A DNA stretch of 13,210 nt from Anaerolineae bacterium. Lineage in GTDB: Bacteria; Chloroflexota; Anaerolineae; 4572-78; J111. Under the pieces are notes generated by a model, which saw only the letters and a program-made list of their open reading frames with translations, searched no databases and had not been told where the DNA came from. The translations under genes and the position numbers were made by a program. The stretch spans positions 1-13,210 of the forward strand of contig JAGRBY010000148.1 of NCBI GenBank assembly GCA_020433835.1. The letters are read 5' to 3'. Below, in pieces: positions 1-6,233 of the stretch. Each line of letters begins with the position of its first letter. Within the stretch, counting starts at the first letter, position 1.

Positions 1-420
1 GTGGGAAGCCAGCTTAAGCAGCCCCACAAAAGCGACCGCCACCGATCCGCCAATCAGCAGGCGGCCCAGGTAAGCCCAGGTAATGGTCGGGGCCAGCGCA
101 AACAGCAGCGTGCCGCAGCCCGCAACCAGTCCCCCCCAGGCCATCAGCTTTCTTGGCCCCCAACTGTCGGATAAAATGCCGGTAGGGATTTGCATGAGGG
201 CGTAGCTATAAAAGTAGAAAGCGGAGAAGTTGCCCAGCGCCGTCGCCGTAATCCCAAAATCGACCATCAGGGTATCAGCCAACACTGCCGGAGCGACGCG
301 CAGGTAAAAACCAAGGAGGTAGAAGACAGCGCCCAGGCCCCACATTGTCCAGGCCAGGGACGGCGGCGGCGGGCGGGTTGCCTCGCTGGTGTTTAGGTTC
401 GGTTGGGGGGCAACTGACAT
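1..420 (-). CDS. MFS transporter, N-terminal part (truncated by window edge)
   Basis: This is the first 140 codons of a major facilitator superfamily permease, read leftward from the ATG at 418-420; the rest lies outside the window. A Pro-rich N-terminus of about 22 residues is followed by four hydrophobic segments at roughly residues 24-44, 58-79, 93-111 and 113-137. Between the second and third lies the MFS motif A signature, GILSDSWGPRKL (residues 81-92), with the expected Gly, Asp and basic residues in the cytoplasmic loop. The segment FYLRVAPAV in helix 1 resembles a group of poorly characterised MFS permeases. A Shine-Dalgarno-like AGAGGA lies about 8 nt before the ATG. The gene is divergent from the histidine kinase at 739. 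The substrate cannot be told from this half. Confidence 0.9.
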   Translation of the reverse strand, partial: MSVAPQPNLNTSEATRPPPPSLAWTMWGLGAVFYLLGFYLRVAPAVLADTLMVDFGITATALGNFSAFYFYSYALMQIPTGILSDSWGPRKLMAWGGLVAGCGTLLFALAPTITWAYLGRLLIGGSVAVAFVGLLKLASH

Positions 421-448
421 AGCGGGTATCCTCTGCGATCACAAAAAT

Positions 449-477
449 CGTATAGTATCCTAAAATTCTGTTTTCAG
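449..477 (-). promoter_or_regulatory. Possible sigma70-type promoter of the MFS gene
   Basis: On the minus strand, CTGAAA (472-477) and TATACG (449-454) are separated by 17 nt and lie 29-57 nt before the MFS start codon. Each hexamer matches the consensus at four of six positions. The spacing and AT-rich setting are right, but the match is modest, so this is a candidate only. Confidence 0.35.
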
Positions 478-561
478 CGAAATCGCCTCGGCATGACTCT
501 CTAACCAAATCGTGGTAAAATTCTGTTAATTTTGTTAATCATATGAGTTATGCAGTTCAAA

Positions 562-643
562 AGGTGACAGTCACTTATTGGTCATGAGCAGCGGTATATT
601 ACTTCAGCAAGGCCGGTTTTCGTGTCTCAAGTGACTGTCACCT
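562..643. repeat. 82-bp paired-palindrome element, copy 1
   Basis: AGGTGACAGTCACTT at 562-576 is matched by its exact reverse complement at 629-643, enclosing 52 nt. Each arm is itself a near-palindrome (GTGAC-A-GTCAC), and the two arm centres are 67 bp apart. The same arms, with exactly the same inner length, recur at 11411-11492, but the interiors do not resemble each other. No transposase gene lies nearby and no clear target-site duplication is visible. It may be a REP/BIME-like mobile unit or a twin operator for a regulator. It ends 95 bp before the histidine kinase start. Confidence 0.85.
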
Positions 644-738
644 GGCTTTATGGGCCTAACTGCGTAACCTCTCAATTAAACTTAGCCGACCTGCACCTGG
701 CTTCAGAAACATGTATCATTTGGAAAAGGGTTTTCTAA

Positions 739-3046
739 ATGGGCACACCCAATCTTCTCATTGTCCTGTCAACACTCGTCAGTCTTCTGTTTCTACTCCT
801 CATCATCTCTATCTTACAGCGCCGTAGCCTGCGCGAGCAGTCGGCGGGGCTGCTTATTGATTATGTTATATCCTCCTGGCCGTGGGTTTTGGGCCATTTG
901 GTGCTGTGGCTCGACAGATCGCCTTTTTTACCCCACCAATTTATTAGCCGCATCTTACTTTACAACGCCCTGTTGCTGGCCGTTATCTTTTTTCACTTAA
1001 CCCGAACCTTCCTACGGCGCGACGGACGCACCAGAATGGGGTGGATTATCGGTTTGGGGTGGTTGATGATCGGCATCGTGCTGGGAGAAAATTGGCTGCT
1101 GCTACCCGATCCACTCTGGCAAGGCAATAATTGGGTGCTGCCGCTATCTAACCTTACCTTTTGGATTTTAAGCGCCGGTTGGGCAACGTTTATGGGCGGG
1201 GCCTTGTGGTTATCGATGCGTGCCTACCGTCAAACGCAGCAGCCGCTGCACCGCAACCGTATTATGTATTGGTTCTCGGTTACGGCCTTTATCATTGCCG
1301 ACGGTTTCCTCTCGCTGGTCGGCTCGGCGACACCCGGCGGAATTCTGCACCTGGCTGGGGTGGTAATTGCCACCTATGTTATCCTTACGCACGGTCTGCC
1401 CGATGTGCGTCATGCGGCGCGTCGGATAGTGAGTTATCTCATTATCACCAGTTTAACCGTGGCGCTTTATACAGCCGGCATATTGGCAACGCAATACGCT
1501 TTTGAGTCGGTGCCGGGATACTCGCCCTGGTTGGCTGTGGCCGCTATCGCGCTGGTGTTGGCAATCATCTTTGATCCACTCTCTAAAACCGTGCAGCGTT
1601 TTGTCAACCAACTCATCTCTGATACCCGCTACGATCTCAGACGCCTGGTGCAGCAGTACAGCGCCAACATCAGCAACATTGTCGATTTGGAACAGTTAGC
1701 CACCATGGCCCTTACCTTTATCTGTAACGAACTGCAAATTCGGCGGGGAGCGGTGTATGTCATCCACCATGTGCGCCAGTCCGAGACGGAAGCCCAACAG
1801 GAGTATTTTAAGCTACGCGGCATTGTTGGCACGGGCGACGGTTTGCCACCGGGCTTTGAACTGCCGGAAGTGGTCCTTACCCCCCAAAGCCCCGTAGTAC
1901 AAAACCTGCGCGATTTACCCTCGCTCAGCCAATATGATATCGATCTACTGCCAAAATTCGATACGACACCGCTCGAAGAAAAAGCGTGGCTGGCCCAACT
2001 GAATATGGATATTTACCTGCCCATCTACGCCAGCGATGAGTGGATCGGCTTGCTGATCTTTGGCCCCAAACGCTCCGGCGACCGCTACTACGACCACGAT
2101 CTTTTTTTTGCTCAGAACGCTGGCCGATCAAACCGCCGTGGCACTCGAAAATGCCCGGCTGTTCGACGATCTCAAGTATCGTAATGAAAAGATCGAACAG
2201 CTCAACTACGAATTATCGGTGGCTAACGAAAAGCTGGCCCGACTCGATGAAGCCAAATCGGACTTTATCGGGGTAGCGTCGCATGAACTGCGCACGCCGA
2301 TGACTCAAATTCGTGGTTATAGCGATATGCTGTCAGATATGCTGGAAAGCAACAGCCTCAGTCCCGAAACCGCAGCAATGATGATCCGAGGCATGAGCAA
2401 GGGCGTTAACCGGCTGGAGGAAATTGTCAACAAAATGTTTGAAATCTCCAAAATCGATACGGAGACGTTGGATCTGAGTGTTGAGCAGGTAGCGCTCAAA
2501 GACGTTATCGACTCAGTGATTAAGCATTTCAATGATGCTCTACAAGAGCGCAAGCAGACTCTTGCCACTGAAAATTTGGCCGACTTGCCGGAGATCATTG
2601 CCGACGATGATCGGCTCAAGCAAGTTTTTATGCATCTGATCCAAAACGCCATCAAATATACACCGGACGGCGGCCACATCTCGATTACAGGCCACTACCT
2701 CAATGATGCAGCCCAACAGCCAGACGATGGGTTTGTTGAGATCATTATCCGTGATACAGGTATTGGTATTGCAGCCGCAGAGCTAGAGCAAATTTTTGAG
2801 AAATTTTACCGGGTTGGAGACGCACGTCACCACAGTACGGGGCAAACGAAGTTTAAAGGGGCGGGGCCGGGGCTTGGTTTAACCATTGCCCGAGGGATTG
2901 TTACAGCGCACGGCGGACGGATTTGGGGTGAGAGTCGTGGTTATGATGAAGAAGGCCTACCCGGCAGCAGCTTCTACGTGGTGCTGCCGGTGTCGTCGAG
3001 CCAATTGGCGTTGGTTCGGTCGGAAGAGTTTGAAGCGTCGCTGTAA
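739..3046 (+). CDS. Membrane sensor histidine kinase with GAF domain, one apparent frameshift
   Basis: This is a hybrid-less sensor kinase of about 768 residues once one frameshift is repaired. The first frame (739 to about 2109) encodes about nine hydrophobic segments (first 280 residues), then a linker and a GAF domain ending in GLLIFGPKRSGDRYYDHD. The second frame continues with the last GAF helix (RTLADQTAVALENARLFDDL), a coiled coil, and the HisKA box SDFIGVASHELRTPM (phospho-acceptor His about residue 515). It ends with an HATPase_c domain showing the N box (NAIKYTPDGG), G1 (DTGIGIA) and G2 (GPGLGLTIARG). The switch falls at a T8 run (2102-2109); dropping one T joins the frames perfectly. 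It may be a sequencing error, a true null mutation, or slippage. No response regulator lies next to it. The signal sensed is unknown. Confidence 0.88.
2102..2109 (+). other. T8 homopolymer at the frame change
   Basis: Eight consecutive T follow C2101. Upstream coding is in the frame of position 739 and downstream coding is one base later. Removing one T gives Asp-Leu-Phe-Leu-Leu-Arg-Thr-Leu, a natural GAF continuation. A +1 or -2 ribosomal shift would be needed otherwise, so a simple -1 programmed shift does not fit. Confidence 0.85.
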
Positions 3047-3049
3047 TGG

Positions 3050-3376
3050 TTAGGCGCTGACCGATAGTTCGTAATCTTCAAGCTGTCGAGCAACCATTTT
3101 TATGGTCGTCAAATTGCTGGTGGCAACGAAGGCTTCGCAAATGAGGGTGAAGTCTAAGTTCGTGCGTGGTTGAAAAGAAACAACGTGACCATCCAAAGTT
3201 TCGTAGATACCGTATCGACCGGCAAATCTGCAGGTGAAGCCGTCACCACACGACTGAAGGGTATCGGCCATTAATTCTTCGTGCATTAAGTCTTGCGCCA
3301 TTGCGAGGACTTTGCTATCAAGCTGGAACACTTTATTTGCTTGGGGTGGTTGTCCACCAACTATTTCGAGTGCCAT
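3050..3376 (-). CDS. Hypothetical protein, 108 residues
   Basis: I do not recognise this protein. It is soluble, with no signal peptide or membrane segment, moderately acidic, and contains two Cys (in SCGDGFTCRF and LICEAF). The alternation of polar and hydrophobic residues in the middle (FTCRFAGRYGIYETLDGHVVSF) suggests a small beta-sheet flanked by helices. An AGAGGA ribosome binding site lies a few bases before the ATG at 3374-3376, which supports a real gene. It is convergent with the histidine kinase, with only 3 bp between stop codons, and divergent from the RidA operon across a very AT-rich spacer. Confidence 0.7.
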   Translation of the reverse strand: MALEIVGGQPPQANKVFQLDSKVLAMAQDLMHEELMADTLQSCGDGFTCRFAGRYGIYETLDGHVVSFQPRTNLDFTLICEAFVATSNLTTIKMVARQLEDYELSVSA

Positions 3377-3652
3377 AGTGAAATCCTCTAACTAATTCCT
3401 TTTCCCAAAATGGGTTTATTACTGTATAGTGTATATCATACCACGGCTTATTGTAAGCTGTTGTTACAATTGTATTACATTGCCGTTAATTTATCGTTAC
3501 AAGATTGCAAAACAAATTTAACAAACCTTAAAAATCTTGGTTTTTTACGGCTTAAAACGTTATTTTATAGAATTTGTACTAACGTAGGACTCTATCGGCA
3601 TTGAAAAGAGGGCAAAAAACATCCTGGCCCAAGGGAGGATTAGTTTCATTGT
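3377..3652. other. AT-rich divergent intergenic region, 276 bp
   Basis: This spacer between the 108-residue gene and the RidA operon is much more AT-rich than its neighbours and must carry both promoters. It contains a 19-bp dyad, TTGTAA-N7-TTACAA (3451-3469), and a second GTTACAA at 3496-3502, 33 bp after the first GTTACAA at 3463-3469, or about three helical turns. This could be an operator array. A weak plus-strand promoter candidate is TTTACG (3544-3549), 16 nt, TATAGA (3566-3571). A short open frame across it looks non-coding. Confidence 0.45.
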
Positions 3653-4129
3653 ATGTCAATTGAGACAAAGCTGCAAGAAATGGGATTGGTTTTGCCGGAA
3701 CCGATAAAAGTTCCGACCGGAGTCAAGCTGCCATTCCGATTCGTGAGGGTGCAGGGCCATCGCGCTTTTATTTCGGGCCACGGGCCACAAAACCCCGATG
3801 GCTCAATTGCCGGGCCATTTGGCAAAGTGGGCAGCGATATTACGGTAGAACAGGGATACGAAGCCGCCAAACTGACCGCACTGTCGATTCTAGGCAACCT
3901 CAAACGCCAGTTAGGCAGCCTTGATAATATTACGTGGCTGCGTGTATTTGGTATGGTCAACTCGGCTCCTGACTTCACCAGTCAACCGCAGGTCATCAAC
4001 GGTTTTTCTGATTTAATTCTTGAACTCTACGGCCCCGAACGCGGAGCACACGCCCGCTCGGCCGTTGGCATGGCTAGCCTGCCGTTCGCCATGCCGGTGG
4101 AGATTGAAGCCGAGATAGAAATCGGTTAA
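3653..4129 (+). CDS. RidA family (YjgF/UK114-like) protein, 158 residues
   Basis: This is a RidA/YjgF superfamily protein. Characterised members are trimeric and hydrolyse reactive enamine/imine intermediates to ketoacids plus ammonia. The sequence begins MSIETKLQEMGLVLPEP and continues through a beta strand, YISGH-like FISGHGPQNPDG, to the diagnostic C-terminal ARSAVGMASLPFAMPVEIEA block. The Arg at about residue 135 corresponds to the conserved substrate-binding Arg of the family. At 158 residues it is longer than classic RidA (about 128) and fits the 'UK114-like 1' group. GGAGG at 3634-3638 lies 14 nt before the ATG, a slightly long spacing; no better in-frame start exists. It is first in an operon with a rhodanese and an imine-producing FAD oxidase. 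Confidence 0.9.
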   Translation: MSIETKLQEMGLVLPEPIKVPTGVKLPFRFVRVQGHRAFISGHGPQNPDGSIAGPFGKVGSDITVEQGYEAAKLTALSILGNLKRQLGSLDNITWLRVFGMVNSAPDFTSQPQVINGFSDLILELYGPERGAHARSAVGMASLPFAMPVEIEAEIEIG

Positions 4130-4154
4130 CGCACAAAGGAGCAACATACACCCT

Positions 4155-4553
4155 ATGAAAAAAACGATCAAACAAATGGTTGAAGAAGCCGAAGCCGAAA
4201 TAGAGACCCTGCCCGTAGAAGAGGTGCTTAAACTACAAGGCGATCCGGATGTACTCATTGTCGATTTACGGGACGTGCGAGAGCTTAAGCGCGAGGGTTT
4301 CATCCCCGGTTCATTTCACGCGCCCCGTGGTATGCTGGAATTTTGGGTCGATCCCGACAGCCCTTACCACAAAACTATCTTCGCCTCAGACAAGCATTTT
4401 ATCTTTTACTGCAACTTAGGTTGGCGCTCGGCGCTGGCGGCTAAGGTCGTTCAAGATATGGGTTTAGAGCGCGTCAGCCACATCGGTGGCGGTTTTGACG
4501 CCTGGCAGAAAGCCGGCGGGCCTGTTGAGAGAAAAGAGGCGAAGGGCAAATAA
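4155..4553 (+). CDS. Single-domain rhodanese-like sulfurtransferase
   Basis: This is a cytoplasmic rhodanese-domain protein of 132 residues. After a charged helical N-terminus comes the CH2A-like block VLIVDLRDVRELKREGFIPG, with the Asp/Arg pattern of rhodaneses. The active-site loop is CNLGWR, with the persulfide-forming Cys at residue 86 and Arg at 91. The C-terminal signature GGFDAWQKAGGPVE follows. The loop has six residues, as in sulfur-transferring rhodaneses and unlike the seven-residue loop of Cdc25-type phosphatases. AAAGGAG at 4135-4141 precedes the ATG. It sits 25 bp after the RidA gene, and its stop is 1 bp before the GTG of the oxidase gene, so the three are surely co-transcribed. 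The sulfur donor and acceptor are unknown. Confidence 0.93.
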   Translation: MKKTIKQMVEEAEAEIETLPVEEVLKLQGDPDVLIVDLRDVRELKREGFIPGSFHAPRGMLEFWVDPDSPYHKTIFASDKHFIFYCNLGWRSALAAKVVQDMGLERVSHIGGGFDAWQKAGGPVERKEAKGK

Positions 4554-4557
4554 CGTG
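4536..4557 (+). promoter_or_regulatory. Ribosome binding site and GTG start of the FAD oxidase
   Basis: GAGG (4536-4539) and AAGGG (4542-4546) lie 8-15 nt before GTG 4555-4557. Starting here puts the FAD-binding Rossmann motif at residues 4-13, as usual for the family. The in-frame ATG at 4486 would add 23 basic residues and overlap the rhodanese gene by 68 nt, so GTG is preferred. Confidence 0.75.
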
Positions 4558-5736
4558 TTTGACACCATCGTCATCGGCAAAGGGTTAATAGGCTCGGCGG
4601 CGATCCGCTATTTGAGCGAACACAGCGCCAACGTGGCCGCCATCGGGCCGGATGAGCCGGTCGATTGGGCCACCCATCAAGGCGTGTTCGCCAGCCACTA
4701 CGACCAGGGCCGCATCACCCGCATTCTCGATGTCGATCCGGTTTGGGCTTTACTGGCGAAACGCTCGATAGAGCAGTACCGCACTATCGAGGCCAACAGC
4801 GGCATCGACCTTTATACCCCAAGCGGCGGTTTGCAGATCAATTATGACCCCGAACGGGTTGTCCAACTGGAGCGGGTTGGCCATCAATTGGGAGCCGAAT
4901 TCAAAACCTTTCGCGACCCTGCTGCTCTCAAAACAGGTTGTCCCCTCTTTTCATTTCCCGAAGATATGACCGGCACGTTTGAAAGCGGCGGCGCGGGCTA
5001 TATCAACCCGCGCGCGTTGGTGGCCGCGCAGTTAACCATTGCCCAACAGCAAGGAGCCTCGGTTCTGCGCGAGACAGTGATTTCCGTTGAGTCTCATAAA
5101 GACAGTGTCACCGTGACCACCACTGAAGGGCACAGCTACCAGGCCAAAAAGATTTTACTGGCCGCCGGAGCCTACACCAACATGCTGCTCGATGCGCCGC
5201 TTGACCTAACGTTGAAACCACGCACCATTTTGCTGGCCGAGCTGCCGGACTCAGAAATTACGCGACTGGCCAATCTTCCTACGCTGATGGTCAAATTAAA
5301 AGACAACCCCCACTTACTTTCCATTTACATGGTGCCGGGAGTTCAATATTCAGACGGAAAAACGTACATCAAAATCGGGGGGTATATGCACAATACGCCG
5401 GTGGCTCGTTCATTTGAAGAACTGCGGACCTGGTTTAATACGGGTGGCAGCCGCGCCGAGGCGGAAGCACTAAAAGCGGTGCTGCTCGACTGTATTCCCG
5501 ATCTGAACGCGACCGCTTTTCGTCAAAAACCGTGTGTTATCACCTACACCGCGCACGAGCGCCCCTACATCGACACGCTAGAAGAGGGGCGCATTTTTGT
5601 CGCGGCGGGCGGCTGTGGAACCTCGGCCAAATCATCGAATGAAATTGGCCGGCTGGCGGCGAGTTTAACCGTTCACAATGCTTGGCTCGATCAAGAACTG
5701 CATGCCAAAGACTTTCAAGCGATTAGGCAACCTTGA
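4555..5736 (+). CDS. FAD-dependent oxidoreductase, DAO family (sarcosine oxidase/SolA-like)
   Basis: This 393-residue flavoprotein belongs to the DAO family, whose members oxidise amines or amino acids to imines while reducing O2 to H2O2. The N-terminal dinucleotide-binding motif is VIGKGLIG (Gly at about 8, 10 and 13). A second FAD-contacting segment reads ILLAAGAYTNMLLDAP, typical of monomeric sarcosine oxidase and N-methyltryptophan oxidase. Near the C-terminus are KPCVITYTAHERPYID, with a Cys (about 327) near the covalent flavin site of those enzymes, and AAGGCGTSAKSSNEIG, with a Lys (about 359) at the position of their O2-activating Lys. Those alignments are by eye. The substrate is unknown. 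Its 3' end overlaps the opposite-strand membrane protein gene by 14 bp. Confidence 0.9.
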   Translation: MFDTIVIGKGLIGSAAIRYLSEHSANVAAIGPDEPVDWATHQGVFASHYDQGRITRILDVDPVWALLAKRSIEQYRTIEANSGIDLYTPSGGLQINYDPERVVQLERVGHQLGAEFKTFRDPAALKTGCPLFSFPEDMTGTFESGGAGYINPRALVAAQLTIAQQQGASVLRETVISVESHKDSVTVTTTEGHSYQAKKILLAAGAYTNMLLDAPLDLTLKPRTILLAELPDSEITRLANLPTLMVKLKDNPHLLSIYMVPGVQYSDGKTYIKIGGYMHNTPVARSFEELRTWFNTGGSRAEAEALKAVLLDCIPDLNATAFRQKPCVITYTAHERPYIDTLEEGRIFVAAGGCGTSAKSSNEIGRLAASLTVHNAWLDQELHAKDFQAIRQP

Positions 5737-5986
5737 CTGCTTCATACAACTTCACGGTTGAAACAATCGGCGCGGCGACATACAATGGCACAAAAAAGAA
5801 GCCCAAACAGCCGAAAGAGAAGAAGGTTAACGCCGCGCCGATTGCCAGCAATGCCGCATAACTAATCAAGATGATTACACCGCGCCCTACATCGCCAGCG
5901 ATAATCCAACCCAGCCCCAAAAAGCCGCAGTAACCGCCAATCAGTTCCAGAAGAACTAAAAAAACGGGTGTATAATTTTGGTTCAT
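5723..5986 (-). CDS. Small TM2-like membrane protein, 87 residues
   Basis: This is a small integral membrane protein with two or three hydrophobic segments (about residues 8-28, 34-58 and 60-75). The stretch GFLGLGWIIAGDVGRGV resembles the hairpin signature of TM2-domain proteins (Gly-rich helix, then GxGxxYAG-like turn, here GLGWIIAG). The C-terminus, VAAPIVSTVKLYEAVKVA, returns to a cytoplasmic-looking sequence. A GAGGA ribosome binding site is placed correctly before the ATG at 5984-5986. The gene is convergent with the oxidase and overlaps it by 14 bp, and is divergent from the Ser/Thr kinase gene. Function is unknown. Confidence 0.8.
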   Translation of the reverse strand: MNQNYTPVFLVLLELIGGYCGFLGLGWIIAGDVGRGVIILISYAALLAIGAALTFFSFGCLGFFFVPLYVAAPIVSTVKLYEAVKVA

Positions 5987-6143
5987 GACTTATCCTCACT
6001 ATGTTTATCATTTTCTTCGCTTACTACCATATCATATTTCGCCGTCAGCGTCTCAACTGACGAGCATTGACAACAAATAGTCAACCAATGATAAACGTTG
6101 AAAACTTTGCTTCCTTGTCCTCAGCAATTTACATCCACAACTT

Positions 6144-6172
6144 TTGAAGCCTATCCACGTAGGGACTATAAT
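6144..6172 (+). promoter_or_regulatory. Sigma70-type promoter of the Ser/Thr kinase gene
   Basis: TTGAAG (6144-6149), exactly 17 nt, then TATAAT (6167-6172). The -10 is a perfect consensus and the -35 matches at four positions. Transcription would start near 6179, giving a leader of about 55 nt before the ATG at 6234. The leader holds AAGGATAGGAGAGC just before the start codon as ribosome binding site. Confidence 0.75.
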
Positions 6173-6233
6173 ACCAGGTTGCAACCCTTTTCCCTCGAAT
6201 GAATGAACCAACGAACGCAAAGGATAGGAGAGC

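Larger units (their letters stand above)
421..738. other. Divergent intergenic region, 318 bp
   Basis: This gene-free, AT-rich spacer separates the divergent MFS and histidine kinase genes. It holds the candidate MFS promoter (449-477), an 82-bp paired-palindrome element (562-643) and, before the kinase start, a purine-rich AAAAGGG that may serve as ribosome binding site. I saw no convincing -35/-10 pair for the kinase. I saw no RNA gene. Confidence 0.6.

Noticed and set aside
275..508. Minus-strand frame overlapping the MFS gene start
   Set aside because: The MFS frame ending at 420 gives clear membrane helices and motif A; this other frame is a shadow without domain signals.
562..643. CRISPR-like repeat-spacer unit
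   Set aside because: Only two arms per locus, in inverted orientation, with no array and no cas gene.
714..719. TATCAT as -10 box of the histidine kinase
   Set aside because: No acceptable -35 lies 16-18 nt upstream, and the start site would fall on the ribosome binding site.
2095..2125. Programmed -1 ribosomal frameshift in the histidine kinase
   Set aside because: Joining the frames needs +1 or -2, not -1; sequencing error, mutation or transcript slippage fit better.
3410..3604. 64-codon open frame in the AT-rich spacer
   Set aside because: Its composition simply follows the AT-rich DNA, it has no ribosome binding site, and it lies over the likely promoter region.
4486..4554. Upstream in-frame ATG as start of the FAD oxidase
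   Set aside because: It would add 23 basic residues ahead of the Rossmann motif and overlap the rhodanese gene by 68 nt; the GTG at 4555 has a ribosome binding site and normal family length.
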